In this document: one piece after another, positions 7,538-16,353 of the stretch
How positions within the stretch are numbered: the stretch's first letter is position 1
Layout of the letters: each line of letters begins with the position of its first letter
From: Thalassotalea mangrovi
GTDB lineage: Bacteria > Pseudomonadota > Gammaproteobacteria > Enterobacterales > Alteromonadaceae
Assembly (NCBI RefSeq): GCF_005116735.1
Contig: NZ_SWDB01000007.1
Coordinates: 1 to 64,000, forward strand
Direction of reading: 5' to 3'
DNA: 64,000 nt
Translations under genes and position numbers: made by a program
Notes under the pieces: model-generated
Told to the model about the DNA's origin: nothing
Seen by the model: only the letters and a program-made list of their open reading frames with translations
Database searches by the model: none

Positions 7538-9607
7538 ATGACTACGGCAAATTCATTATCTTCTTCCGCAAATCCATTATTGGCAAATCACCTTTTGCCC
7601 GCATTCTCTGAAATTAAACCTGAACATATTCAGCCCGCCGTAGAAAAGGCTATTAGCGATTCGAAACACGCTATTGAAGCTGTGGTAGCCACCGGTGGCC
7701 CCTATACCTGGCAATCATTAATTGCCGATATTGAAGCCGTTGACGATGTTCTGGAAAAAATCTGGTCGGCGGTATCGCACTTAAATTCCGTTGCCAGTAC
7801 TGATGCCATTCGCGAGGCCCATGATGCCTGTTTACCTATGCTCTCTGAATACGGAACCTGGGTAGGGCAGCATCAGGGGCTTTATCAGGCATATGATGCC
7901 TTTTCGAAAAGTACTGAATTCAATGGTTTGAATGACGCTCAGAAAAAAGTAGTGGATAACGCCCTTCGGGATTTCAAATTATCGGGCATCGCCTTACCTG
8001 AAGAACAACAAAAGCGTTACGGTGAAATTCAGACCCGATTATCAGAGTTATCTTCACAATTCAGTAATCATCTGCTTGATGCTACCCAGGCATTCACGGT
8101 TCATGTTACGGATGAAAGCGAGCTTACCGGTTTGCCTGAAAATGCCAAAGCCGGTGCTGCGGAACTGGCACAGGCGCAGGACAAAAGCGGCTGGATATTT
8201 ACCCTGGATATTCCCAGTTACCTGCCGGTAATGATGTACGCAGATAACGAAGCCCTGCGGGAAACCTTATATCGTGCATACGTCACCCGAGCTTCCGATT
8301 TAGGTCCTAATGCCGGCGAATTTGATAATTCTGCCATCATGGCAGAAACCTTAAAGCTTCGTCATGAAGTGGCACAGTTATTAGGTTTTGATAACTATGC
8401 GCAGAAATCCCTGGCGACGAAAATGGCACAATCTAACGATCAGGTCATTCAGTTCCTGGAAGATCTTGCGACCCGTTCAAAGTTGCAGGGACAGTACGAT
8501 TTAAAGCAGTTGCAGGATTTTGCCAAGCAAGAACACGGTAAAGAACAATTAAAACCCTGGGATCTGGCATACTATTCTGAAAAACTTAAACAAAAGAAAT
8601 ATGCAATCTCCGACGAAGATTTGCGCCCTTACTTCCCGGAAGATAAAGTAGTAAGCGGTTTGTTTGAGGTCGTTCATCGCCTGTATGGGTTAACCATTTC
8701 TGAGCGAACAGATGTGGATGTATGGCACAAAGACGTCAGTTTTTACGATGTCTTTGATAAAGACGGCGATCTTCGCGGAGGTTTCTACCTCGACTTATAC
8801 GCCCGAGATAAGAAACGTGGCGGTGCCTGGATGGCCGATTGTGTCGGCCGTCGTGAATTAGGCGATGGTCAGGTGCAGCTCCCGGTGGCATTTCTAACCT
8901 GTAATTTCACCAAACCCGTAGGTGGTAAACCTGCGCTATTCTCTCATGATGAAGTCGTAACCTTGTTCCATGAATTTGGTCATGGTTTGCACCATATGCT
9001 GACTCAAATCAACGCCGCCGGTGTCGCTGGTATCAACGGTGTGCCTTGGGATGCGGTAGAGTTACCGAGCCAGTTTCTGGAAAACTGGTGCTGGGAACCT
9101 GAAGCACTGGCATTCTTATCTTCCCATCATCTAACTGGTGATCCTTTACCTCAGGAAATGTTAGACAAAATGCTGGCGGCCAGAAATTTTCAGTCGGCTA
9201 TGCAAATGCTACGACAATTGGAATTCAGCCTTTTTGATTTCAAGATTCACGCCGAATATGATGCATCGAAAGGGGATGAGATTCAGTCGATTTTGAATCA
9301 GGTTCGCGAGCAATATGCGGTGGTTAAGGCTCCGGAATTTAATCGCTTTCAACACAGCTTTGGTCATATATTCGCTGGCGGTTATGCCGCAGGATATTAC
9401 TCCTACAAGTGGGCTGAAGTGTTATCCAGCGATGCTTATTCCCGGTTTGAAGAAGATGGCGTATTCAATCGTGAAACCGGGCTGGAATTTTTGACCTGTA
9501 TTCTCGAAAAAGGTGGCAGTGCCGAGCCGATGGAGCTTTTCAAAGCGTTCCGTGGTCGTGAGCCGCAGGTCGATGCGTTATTGCGTCATTCAGGAATTGG
9601 GGCCTAA
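7538..9607 (+). CDS. prlC: Oligopeptidase A (M3 zinc metallopeptidase)
   Basis: This 689-residue cytoplasmic peptidase degrades oligopeptides, including cleaved signal peptides. The zinc site HEFGHGLHH is present, with a downstream Glu in the ELPSQFLENW segment as the third ligand, and HSFGHIFAGGYAAGYYSY completes the substrate-binding part of the M3A family. Its length is close to E. coli OpdA (680). In E. coli, prlC is followed directly by rsmJ. Here a DNA glycosylase-like gene and a small peptide cassette lie between them. Confidence 0.96.
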   Translation: MTTANSLSSSANPLLANHLLPAFSEIKPEHIQPAVEKAISDSKHAIEAVVATGGPYTWQSLIADIEAVDDVLEKIWSAVSHLNSVASTDAIREAHDACLPMLSEYGTWVGQHQGLYQAYDAFSKSTEFNGLNDAQKKVVDNALRDFKLSGIALPEEQQKRYGEIQTRLSELSSQFSNHLLDATQAFTVHVTDESELTGLPENAKAGAAELAQAQDKSGWIFTLDIPSYLPVMMYADNEALRETLYRAYVTRASDLGPNAGEFDNSAIMAETLKLRHEVAQLLGFDNYAQKSLATKMAQSNDQVIQFLEDLATRSKLQGQYDLKQLQDFAKQEHGKEQLKPWDLAYYSEKLKQKKYAISDEDLRPYFPEDKVVSGLFEVVHRLYGLTISERTDVDVWHKDVSFYDVFDKDGDLRGGFYLDLYARDKKRGGAWMADCVGRRELGDGQVQLPVAFLTCNFTKPVGGKPALFSHDEVVTLFHEFGHGLHHMLTQINAAGVAGINGVPWDAVELPSQFLENWCWEPEALAFLSSHHLTGDPLPQEMLDKMLAARNFQSAMQMLRQLEFSLFDFKIHAEYDASKGDEIQSILNQVREQYAVVKAPEFNRFQHSFGHIFAGGYAAGYYSYKWAEVLSSDAYSRFEEDGVFNRETGLEFLTCILEKGGSAEPMELFKAFRGREPQVDALLRHSGIGA

Positions 9608-9624
9608 CTTAAGACAGTATAAGA

Positions 9625-9641
9625 GGCAGGTTTAACCTGCC
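9625..9641 (+). other. Intercistronic hairpin after prlC
   Basis: GGCAGGTT (9625-9632) pairs with AACCTGCC (9634-9641), with CTTTC after it. It lacks a real T tract and ends 14 bases before the next start codon, so it is more likely an mRNA processing or weak attenuation element than a full terminator. Confidence 0.4.
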
Positions 9642-9655
9642 TTTCAGGAAAATCC

Positions 9656-10363
9656 ATGGAAAAAGTAAGCTCCATTTATCAGCGAGCCACTGATCGAAAA
9701 GGAGGAGAGGGTAATTTACAACTCCTCCTGACTCCTTATCACACTGAAGCCTCAGGTAATGACGAGCTTACCCGGTTGGGCGATGACCGGTTTTTAGCGC
9801 ACTTCACCAAAAAAGTCTTCCAGTCGGGCTTTGTCTGGCGAGTTGTGGAACAAAAATGGCCAGATTTCGAAGCCCATTTTTTTGAATTTGATATCTTCAA
9901 AATCATGATGATGAGTGAAGAAATGCTTGAGAAAAAGGCTCAGGACCCAAAAATTATCCGCAATTTCAAAAAAGTCCAGACCATCAGAGCGAATGCCCAG
10001 ATGATCTACGATGTTCAGGTTGAGAGTAATGGGTACGCCAGCTTTGCCGAGTTTGTTGCTGCCTGGCCAGAGGAAGATATTATTGGTCTCTGGGCGTATC
10101 TGAAAAAACACGGTCAACGTCTGGGTGGTAATACCGGCCCTTATGCCTTGCGCGCTTTAGGTAAGGATACCTTCCTGCTTAGCAGGGATGTGGAAAGTTA
10201 TTTTCGTGAGCACAAATTGATAGATGGTGGCCTGATGACCAAATCAAGCCTTAATACGATCCAGCGATGCTTTAATGAATGGCAGCAGCAATCTGGGTAC
10301 AGTTTGCAGACGTTGAGCCGACTCATTTCTTACAGTTGTGGCGATAATTCCCTTCAGGTTTAA
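9656..10363 (+). CDS. DNA-3-methyladenine glycosylase I (Tag)-like protein
   Basis: This 235-residue protein resembles the Tag branch of the HhH-GPD DNA glycosylase superfamily. Residues about 45-105 (FLAHFTKKVFQSGFVWRVV, then FDIFKIMMMSEE and IIRNFKKVQTIRANA) align with the Tag segment that precedes the DNA-binding hairpin. It does not show the Cys/His zinc snap of classical E. coli Tag, so activity on 3-methyladenine is uncertain; a divergent paralogue is possible. The start ATG has AGGAAAA at a good distance and follows prlC by 48 bases, suggesting an operon. Confidence 0.75.
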   Translation: MEKVSSIYQRATDRKGGEGNLQLLLTPYHTEASGNDELTRLGDDRFLAHFTKKVFQSGFVWRVVEQKWPDFEAHFFEFDIFKIMMMSEEMLEKKAQDPKIIRNFKKVQTIRANAQMIYDVQVESNGYASFAEFVAAWPEEDIIGLWAYLKKHGQRLGGNTGPYALRALGKDTFLLSRDVESYFREHKLIDGGLMTKSSLNTIQRCFNEWQQQSGYSLQTLSRLISYSCGDNSLQV

Positions 10364-10563
10364 CTCCGAAGCAAAAATATTTCATCTATAGTTTCTTCTT
10401 AACTTGTTGTATTTGATAAGCTTTTGGTATTTATTTGGTTCAGTTCTCGTATTTCTTATTTTCTCCATCATAAGATTAATTATCGGCGCATGATTTTAAT
10501 AAGTGTCGATATACGTGATCTTATGAAGGTCAAATTTAATGGATAAATTCAAAAGGAACGGAC

Positions 10564-10761
10564 ATGAACGAACTAACGTTAACGGAATTAGAGCAAGTTA
10601 GTGGTGGTAACCCGGTATTGATTGGCATTGGAATAGGAGTTGGTGCAAATTATGTTTATGACTCAGTAGGGGGCATGGACGGTATTAATGCAGGCTTTTC
10701 TGCTGTAGGCGATTTCTTTGTTGAGGCCTGGGAAAACGATCCTGTTGTTTCAATGTTTTAA
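10564..10761 (+). CDS. Double-glycine-leader bacteriocin-like peptide precursor
   Basis: The 65-residue product opens with a near-canonical class II leader, MNELTLTELEQVSGG (consensus L-S/T-x-x-E-L-x-x-V/I-x-G-G), predicting cleavage after Gly15. The 50-residue core begins NPVLIGIGIGVGANYVYDSVGG. It is hydrophobic and rich in glycine with GxxxG-like spacing, and ends in an acidic segment (WENDPVVSMF). It has no cysteine, so disulfide or lanthionine formation is excluded. A strong ribosome site (AAGGAAC, 10553-10559) precedes the ATG. No C39-peptidase ABC transporter or HlyD-type partner is in the window, so export would need an exporter elsewhere. Codon use and the AT-rich surroundings differ from neighbours, suggesting acquisition. 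A non-antibacterial signalling peptide is an alternative. Confidence 0.75.
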   Translation: MNELTLTELEQVSGGNPVLIGIGIGVGANYVYDSVGGMDGINAGFSAVGDFFVEAWENDPVVSMF

Positions 10762-10770
10762 TTATGGAGA

Positions 10771-10794
10771 GGGAAGCTTGTGCTTCCCTTTTTT
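10771..10794 (+). terminator. Intrinsic terminator/attenuator between the GG-leader peptide and the membrane protein gene
   Basis: GGGAAGC (10771-10777) pairs with GCTTCCC (10782-10788) around a TTGT loop, followed by six T (10789-10794). It lies 10 bases after the peptide stop codon and overlaps the GTG start of the downstream gene. It should therefore limit read-through and give more peptide than membrane-protein transcript. Confidence 0.8.
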
Positions 10795-11175
10795 AATATG
10801 AAAATCATTGCGATTTTTTTGGGACTCTCTTGTTATTGGTTAAGCGAAGTCATTCAATCCCTGAGGGAATCCGGAGATACGACCGATTTATTTTTAAAAT
10901 TGTTCATATTAAGTGGACCAAACTTTGTTTCGCCATTGTTTTTCTGCTCTTTTGTATTTTTCTTTTGTCGTGAATTGAGAATGACGAAGCAACTGATAGT
11001 TGCTTATTCCATTGGAGTGGTAATTTATGAATTTATGCATGTTTTTCTCCCCGGTAGAGTCTTTGATTGGCTAGATATATTGTTTTCCTGTTTGGGTTTG
11101 ATTGTTTCCTTTTGCATTGTTTTGAGCTTTGAAAAACTTGGATGGCTGAGAAATTCAAAAAACTCTGAAAATTAG
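10780..11175 (+). CDS. Small integral membrane protein with VanZ-like C-terminal motif; candidate immunity protein
   Basis: Up to 131 residues with about four hydrophobic segments (near residues 8-24, 42-65, 71-90 and 97-120) and a Lys/Asn-rich tail. The segment YEFMHVFLPGRVFDWLDILFSCLG resembles the end of VanZ-type domains (E-x-x-Q/H ... R-x-x-D-x-x-D). The GTG at 10780 has GGAGAGG (10766-10772) at ideal spacing but lies inside a terminator hairpin. The ATG at 10798 would give a 125-residue protein without an obvious ribosome site. Its place directly behind a bacteriocin-like gene suggests self-protection, which is inferred from position only. No family assignment is secure. Confidence 0.65.
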   Translation: MLPFFNMKIIAIFLGLSCYWLSEVIQSLRESGDTTDLFLKLFILSGPNFVSPLFFCSFVFFFCRELRMTKQLIVAYSIGVVIYEFMHVFLPGRVFDWLDILFSCLGLIVSFCIVLSFEKLGWLRNSKNSEN

Positions 11176-11257
11176 GGAAACTGCTTGATAAAGAATTTAA
11201 TACTCACCGTAAACTTACTTTATAATGCTCACAGTTTAACTTTTTAGGATGTAGTTC

Positions 11258-12076
11258 GTGAGCGTGGAGTCATCTCCTCATTGTTTAGTATTCGCTGAAA
11301 GCTTTAACAATATTTTGCAGGCGGAGCAGGTGAGTGAAACCTGGGGAATTGCCTATGGCGGAGAGCTTAAAGACATCAGCAAAGTGAAATCTCCCTTTTA
11401 CCTGCTGGCGACAGATACACAGTTGGAACTTCACAAAACGGATGAGCCAAAGCTTGGTGGGATCGTGGTAGATTTCGTCAGCGGCGCAGTAGGGCACCGT
11501 CGTAAATTTGGTGGTGGGCGAGGTCAGGATATTGCTAAGGCGGTTGGTCTCAAGCATGGGTTCTCTCCCAAAGTTCTGGACGCAACAGCTGGCCTGGGAA
11601 GAGATGCGTTTTTATTGGCGAGTTTAGGATGCCAGCTGGTCATGATTGAACGACAGACACCGGTTGCCGCATTGCTTGATGATGGCTTACAGCGAGCAAA
11701 ACAGGATGCTGAAATTGGTAATTGGGTAGGTGAGCGGATGCAAATGATGCATGCATCATCGCTGGATGCGATGACCTCAGAAAACTTACCTGAAGCACTC
11801 CAGGATATAGACGTTGTGTACCTGGATCCTATGTACCCACACCGGGAAAAGTCTGCTCAGGTGAAAAAGGAAATGCGTGTGTTCCAATCGCTTGTGGGCG
11901 ACGACCCTGATGCTGATGGACTACTCGATAACGCTCTGAAAATTGCTCAATATCGAGTCGTAGTCAAACGTCCTAATTATGCGGAGCCTCTTGCCGGAAA
12001 AACGCCATCGACCAGCATAAAAATGAAGAAAAATCGCTTTGATGTTTATGTGAATAAAGGCATTCCGAAAGGCTAG
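11258..12076 (+). CDS. rsmJ: 16S rRNA (guanine1516-N2)-methyltransferase RsmJ
   Basis: This 272-residue class I SAM methyltransferase modifies G1516 of 16S rRNA. Diagnostic segments are the [18 protein letters not shown] stretch before the SAM site, the SAM motif [11 protein letters not shown], the acidic motif II residue in MIERQ and the catalytic-type motif YLDPMYPH. The start is GTG at 11258 with AGGA at 11246-11249. A TATAAT at 11221-11226 may be its own -10 element, which would separate it from the peptide cassette upstream. It is the usual downstream partner of prlC. Confidence 0.95.
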   Translation: MSVESSPHCLVFAESFNNILQAEQVSETWGIAYGGELKDISKVKSPFYLLATDTQLELHKTDEPKLGGIVVDFVSGAVGHRRKFGGGRGQDIAKAVGLKHGFSPKVLDATAGLGRDAFLLASLGCQLVMIERQTPVAALLDDGLQRAKQDAEIGNWVGERMQMMHASSLDAMTSENLPEALQDIDVVYLDPMYPHREKSAQVKKEMRVFQSLVGDDPDADGLLDNALKIAQYRVVVKRPNYAEPLAGKTPSTSIKMKKNRFDVYVNKGIPKG

Positions 12077-12305
12077 GACTGTTAGCACCTTTCTCTTCGT
12101 CAGCACCCACCGATGGCTTATCTTTACCATTGGCAGCTTGTTGGCACAACTTAACACTAAGGCCCTGATAGTTTAAGGCTTTAACGTCACATATATTGGT
12201 CGCTCAAATTTTTACACAAAATCCGGGCAGAAAAGGACAACCGAACCTAGTCTTAATGAGTTAACAGACATTATCCATTCTTTAGATTTTTGGGTGTCAT
12301 AACTC

Positions 12306-13730
12306 ATGGTGAATGCGCTTTTGTGTCGATTGGGCCAGTATCTACCCGTACTCTCGTCGGCATGGACATGCACAATTTTGTGTTTTTTCCTTATAGCTAG
12401 CTCGAACGCAAGTCTGGCTGCGGAGCAGGGCCGTGAGCCTGCGGCGATTCTCATTGAAAACGTTAATATATTCGATGGTAAAAGGGACGCAATAAAAGCG
12501 AATCAATTTGTTTTGATTGTGGGTCAGCAAATCCAAACAATATCAGATACAAAAATACCGTTTCAGGGGAATGCCGTACGTATAGATGCCACAGGCTTTA
12601 CCCTGATGCCGGGGCTTATCGAAAGTCATGGTCACCTTGCGCATGTGGCTAGCCTGGAGCAATTAAAATACCAACTGGATTGGAGTGATATTGGCGTGCG
12701 CCAGGCCGCAATTGCTAAATCCTGGCTACTTGATGGGTTTACAACTATCCGGGATGTTGGTGGCCCTACTCTGGGATTAAAGCGGACAATTGACGCAGGG
12801 ATAGTACCAGGGCCAAGAATTTATTCCTCTGGGGCGATAATCACTCCGACCGCAGGTATCGAGGATTATCAATCTGTAAATGCACGAACACGAAATATGA
12901 CTTTTGCAAATGATCGAGAGCATCTTGAGTCTCTAGGCTACTACTCTCGTGTTGATGGCGTAGCCCAGATACTAACGGCAACCCGTAATAATTTGGGAAG
13001 TGGAGTATCGCAAATCAAAATCATGGCAGGCGCTTCAGCGAATGATGGCAAAGCACCAGCTGCCCGATTGCCATTTCGACCAGAAGAAATCAAAGCCGCG
13101 GTTAACGTAGCGACAGACTCGGGTACATATGCTTCAGCGCATGTGTATTACCCTGTGCAAATCAATCAATTTATCGAGGCAGGTGGCATGAGCATTGAGC
13201 ATGCCAGGGCAATTGATAATCCAACCATGAAAAAAGTCGTCAATAAAGGGGTGTTTGTTTCAGTGCCGTTGCGAGCGTTAAGCAAAGACAACAGCGATGG
13301 CGATAATAGTGACCAGCAAAATCTGCTGCAATTGGTGCAAAAACATAACCCGAAAATGGTATTTGCCACAGATGCAAAAGGCAGCGTCGATAATCAAGCC
13401 AGGCAACGGCGCCAGGAATTGTTCGAGCGTGCCCGTCTGTTAGGAAACTTTGCAACCTTAAAAAGTGCGACATCGGTTGCAGGTGAGTTGATGCAATTGA
13501 GCGAACATCGAAACCCTTACAAGCTGGGAAAGCTGGGGGTGATTGAACAGGGTGCCTATGCGGATTTACTGGTTGTCGCCGGTAATCCATTGGCAGACAT
13601 CTCATTGCTAGGAGCCAGAAAAAGTTGGAAAAATAAAGAGTCACCAGAGCCGATAGATACGATTAAAGTGATTATCAAAGATGGAAAGATCGTTAAAAAT
13701 ATCGTTCGCAGACGCAACCAGGCAAATTAG
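12306..13730 (+). CDS. Exported amidohydrolase-family metal-dependent hydrolase (imidazolonepropionase/prolidase-like)
   Basis: A 474-residue protein with an N-terminal secretion signal (hydrophobic segment about residues 20-35, cleavage likely near ASLAAE). The amidohydrolase TIM barrel shows the metal site SHGHL, the candidate carboxylated lysine in QIKIMAG, metal histidines in SAHVYY and IEHARAI, and the catalytic Asp in VFATDAKG. The C-terminal KLGVIEQGAYADLLVVAGNPL is typical of the urease-like superfamily. Relatives include exported Xaa-Pro dipeptidases; the substrate cannot be deduced. It is a stand-alone gene about 230 bases after rsmJ, and the 12077-12305 gap shows no clear feature. 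Confidence 0.85.
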   Translation: MVNALLCRLGQYLPVLSSAWTCTILCFFLIASSNASLAAEQGREPAAILIENVNIFDGKRDAIKANQFVLIVGQQIQTISDTKIPFQGNAVRIDATGFTLMPGLIESHGHLAHVASLEQLKYQLDWSDIGVRQAAIAKSWLLDGFTTIRDVGGPTLGLKRTIDAGIVPGPRIYSSGAIITPTAGIEDYQSVNARTRNMTFANDREHLESLGYYSRVDGVAQILTATRNNLGSGVSQIKIMAGASANDGKAPAARLPFRPEEIKAAVNVATDSGTYASAHVYYPVQINQFIEAGGMSIEHARAIDNPTMKKVVNKGVFVSVPLRALSKDNSDGDNSDQQNLLQLVQKHNPKMVFATDAKGSVDNQARQRRQELFERARLLGNFATLKSATSVAGELMQLSEHRNPYKLGKLGVIEQGAYADLLVVAGNPLADISLLGARKSWKNKESPEPIDTIKVIIKDGKIVKNIVRRRNQAN

Positions 13731-13864
13731 CGCTGCCTCGGTGCTAAGGTGAAGAATATTGAGCCACTGTTATGAATCTATATTGGTGAACTGAAAGGGT
13801 TCAGCTATATTGATGATTCATCCTACATTTTGAACGTCACAATTTTTAGCCAGAGGAACTTTTT

Positions 13865-14338
13865 ATGATCAAGGTAAATGACAAAATACCTGCCGGTGAA
13901 TTACAGCAACTAACCAGTGATGGTATGAACAACCTGTCCACTGACTATTTATTTTCTGATAAAAAAGTGGTGCTATTTGCCGTGCCCGGTGCATTCACAC
14001 CAACCTGTTCTGAAGCTCATCTACCGGGTTATGTGGTTAATTACGACAAATTCAAAGCCAAAGGCGTTGATAGAATCATTTGTGTAGCGGTTAATGATGC
14101 GTTTGTGATGAGTGCCTGGGGGAAAAGCCAGAATGCCGATAATATCCTGATGCTGGGTGACGGTGATGCGGCTTTTACTAAGTCCCTGGGGCTTGATATG
14201 GATACTGCAAGTTTTGGTGGTATACGTTCGCAGCGTTATGCCATGGTGGTAGATAATGGTGTAGTAACCCACCTGAACGTGGAAGCACCAGGTAAATTTG
14301 AAGTCAGTGACGCAGAATCAATCCTGGCAGTTCTCTGA
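13865..14338 (+). CDS. Peroxiredoxin (Prx5/atypical 2-Cys type)
   Basis: A 157-residue thiol peroxidase. The active-site motif PGAFTPTCSEAHLPGY contains the peroxidatic Cys, and the Prx5 subfamily segments VAVNDAFVMSAW and RSQRYAMVVDNG follow. It lacks the C-terminal glutaredoxin domain found in the second Prx of this window (24263-24994). It reduces hydrogen and organic peroxides in the cytoplasm using glutathione/glutaredoxin or thioredoxin. A good ribosome site (GAGGAAC) precedes the ATG. A TCAGGTT/AACCTGA hairpin lies shortly after the stop (14369-14386). The next gene, ferritin, also serves oxidative protection. Confidence 0.93.
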   Translation: MIKVNDKIPAGELQQLTSDGMNNLSTDYLFSDKKVVLFAVPGAFTPTCSEAHLPGYVVNYDKFKAKGVDRIICVAVNDAFVMSAWGKSQNADNILMLGDGDAAFTKSLGLDMDTASFGGIRSQRYAMVVDNGVVTHLNVEAPGKFEVSDAESILAVL

Positions 14339-14429
14339 TACTGAGCTAAATACCTATTACTCGAGGCATCAGGTTGTAAAACCTGACCTTCCTGCATCCT
14401 GATTTCCGTTTTAAATTCCAATGCGTTAA

Positions 14430-14458
14430 GATCGCCCTACCGCAAAGATGGGGCGATC
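14430..14458 (+). promoter_or_regulatory. Hairpin in the ftnA leader region
   Basis: GATCGCCC (14430-14437) and GGGCGATC (14451-14458) form a perfect 8-bp stem with a 13-base loop, 44 bases before the ferritin start codon. No T tract follows, so it is not a standard terminator. It may be an mRNA leader structure or an operator. No Fur box was recognised here. Confidence 0.4.
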
Positions 14459-14502
14459 GAATATTTCCCTGTTGTCATCCATGATAAAGAGCAGAGAAAG
14501 CT

Positions 14503-15030
14503 ATGTTAAATGCGCAAATGGTTGAGCACTTAAACCAACAAATCAACCTGGAATTTTATTCATCCAATTTATACCTGCAAATGAGCGCCTGGTGCGAAGA
14601 TAAAGGCTTTGAAGGCGCTGCTGCATTTATGCGCAAGCATGCCATTGAAGAAATGCAGCATATGAATCGTTTATTCAATTACGTCAGTGAAACTGGTGCA
14701 TTACCGATTTTAGGTACAATTGATGCGCCGCCGCATGAATTTGAATCATTAGTCGAAGTGTTTCAGGCGACCTTTGAGCACGAGTGCCTGGTGACGCGTA
14801 AAATTAACGAATTGGCGCACTTTGCTTTTAGTAATCAGGACTATTCAACCTTTAACTTCCTGCAATGGTATGTCGCCGAGCAACATGAAGAAGAGACCTT
14901 GTTTAAGTCCATTATCGATAAGATTAAATTAGTGGGTGATGATGGCCACGCATTATTTTTTGTCGACAAAGATTTGGCTGAACTTGCCAAGAAAGGTCCA
15001 ACGTCAGTGACGCCTCCTGCAAACGCGTAA
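14503..15030 (+). CDS. ftnA: Non-heme ferritin
   Basis: A 175-residue bacterial ferritin that stores iron as a 24-mer. The diiron ferroxidase ligands are visible in order: NLEFYSS (Glu), AIEEMQHM (Glu-x-x-His), HEC (Glu), and the YVAEQHEEE segment with Glu-Gln. There is no heme-binding Met of bacterioferritin type. The length matches FtnA (165 in E. coli) with a short C-terminal extension. It is probably monocistronic, followed by a strong terminator. Confidence 0.95.
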   Translation: MLNAQMVEHLNQQINLEFYSSNLYLQMSAWCEDKGFEGAAAFMRKHAIEEMQHMNRLFNYVSETGALPILGTIDAPPHEFESLVEVFQATFEHECLVTRKINELAHFAFSNQDYSTFNFLQWYVAEQHEEETLFKSIIDKIKLVGDDGHALFFVDKDLAELAKKGPTSVTPPANA

Positions 15031-15069
15031 CCTCAGGTTTTTTGGCTAAGCTTAATTGAGCTTGGTATA

Positions 15070-15096
15070 AAGCCCTGCTATGCAGGGCTTTGTTTT
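15070..15096 (+). terminator. Rho-independent terminator of ftnA
   Basis: AAGCCCTGC and GCAGGGCTT form a 9-bp stem (15070-15090, loop of 3) followed by TGTTTTT. It lies 40 bases after the ferritin stop and just before the next gene. Confidence 0.9.
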
Positions 15097-15117
15097 TATC
15101 TGTCTGATGAGGTAGTT

Positions 15118-16314
15118 GTGACCATTCAAAAGGTTGATGTACTGGTAATCGGTGCCGGCGCTGCCGGACTTATGTGTGCTTTAAATGCCGGCTATAGAGG
15201 CCGCACGGTAACGGTCGTGGATATGGGTAAGAAGCCCGGTCGTAAAATCATTATTTCCGGCGGTGGTCGTTGTAACTTCACCAATCAGAATGCGAGCCCT
15301 GAAAACTTTTTGTGCCATAACCCGCATTTTGTGAAATCTGCACTAAGCCGTTATACCCAATACGATTTTATCGAGATGGTTGAGCGCCATGGTATTGATT
15401 ATCATCATAAAACGCTGGGACAGTTATTTTGTGATAACTCTGCACACGATATTGTTGAGATGCTTACCACAGAGTGTGAATGGGCAGGTGTTACCGTCAA
15501 AATGCAGTCAGAAGTGCTCAAGGTCGAATCGCTGGAAGAAGGTGGTGGATATCAGGTCACCACATCTGGCGATGATTACCAGTGTGAATCTCTGGTTATT
15601 GCCTCCGGCGGCTTAACCATGCCAAAACTCGGTGCCAGTCCGATTGGTTACAAAATTGCCGAGCAATTTGGCCTAAACGTATTGCCAACCTGCGCAGCAC
15701 TGGTGCCATTTACTTTACACGATCAGGATAAAGCTCGATTTGATGGGCTATCCGGTATTAGCGTGGATTGTGAAGTGACTAGCGAGTCCGGGCAAATGTT
15801 CCGAGAGAATATTCTGTTCACCCACCGTGGCTTATCGGGCCCGGCGATATTACAAATCTCTTCTTACTGGCAGGCAGGGCAATGGGTAAGCATTAATTTA
15901 CTGCCGGAAATGTCATTGCAGGAAACGTTGCAAGCCATCCGAGAGAAACACCCGCAACGTAGCCTGAAAAATGCCTTAACACAGCTTCTCCCTAAACGCC
16001 TGATCGAAAAACTGGATGCCGCCGAAGAAATTCCTCAAAAGAATTTGAATCAGTTGAATCATCAGGAGTATCAGGATATCCACAATCATTTCCATCACTG
16101 GCAAATCAAACCCAATGGCACCGAAGGATATCGTACCGCAGAGGTAACATTAGGTGGGGTTGATAGTGATGAACTATCGTCAAAAACCCTGGAAGCGAAA
16201 AAAGCCCCAGGGCTTTACTTTATCGGTGAAGTGACTGAAGTCACCGGTTGGCTAGGTGGCTACAACTTCCAATGGGCCTGGTCGAGCGGCTGGGCCGCCG
16301 GGCAGGTTGTGTAG
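15118..16314 (+). CDS. BaiN/HI0933 (YhiN) family NAD(P)/FAD-dependent flavoprotein
   Basis: A 398-residue flavoprotein with the FAD Rossmann motif GAGAAGLMCA near the N-terminus. It also has the family-specific KPGRKIIISGGGRCNFTN segment, IASGGLTMPKLG, and the C-terminal second FAD motif GEVTEVTGWLGGYNFQWAWSSG. The family includes BaiN and E. coli YhiN; the physiological reaction of most members is unknown. The start is GTG at 15118 with GAGGTAG just upstream. yhiN, prlC and rsmJ lie in one region in several gammaproteobacteria. Confidence 0.9.
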   Translation: MTIQKVDVLVIGAGAAGLMCALNAGYRGRTVTVVDMGKKPGRKIIISGGGRCNFTNQNASPENFLCHNPHFVKSALSRYTQYDFIEMVERHGIDYHHKTLGQLFCDNSAHDIVEMLTTECEWAGVTVKMQSEVLKVESLEEGGGYQVTTSGDDYQCESLVIASGGLTMPKLGASPIGYKIAEQFGLNVLPTCAALVPFTLHDQDKARFDGLSGISVDCEVTSESGQMFRENILFTHRGLSGPAILQISSYWQAGQWVSINLLPEMSLQETLQAIREKHPQRSLKNALTQLLPKRLIEKLDAAEEIPQKNLNQLNHQEYQDIHNHFHHWQIKPNGTEGYRTAEVTLGGVDSDELSSKTLEAKKAPGLYFIGEVTEVTGWLGGYNFQWAWSSGWAAGQVV

Positions 16315-16353
16315 GTAAACTTTCATTGAAAGACCCGTAAAGTTCAACAGACC

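Noticed and set aside
12077-12305. Gene remnant on the minus strand
   Set aside because: A short charged frame was noticed, but it is interrupted, has no start and matches no family I know.
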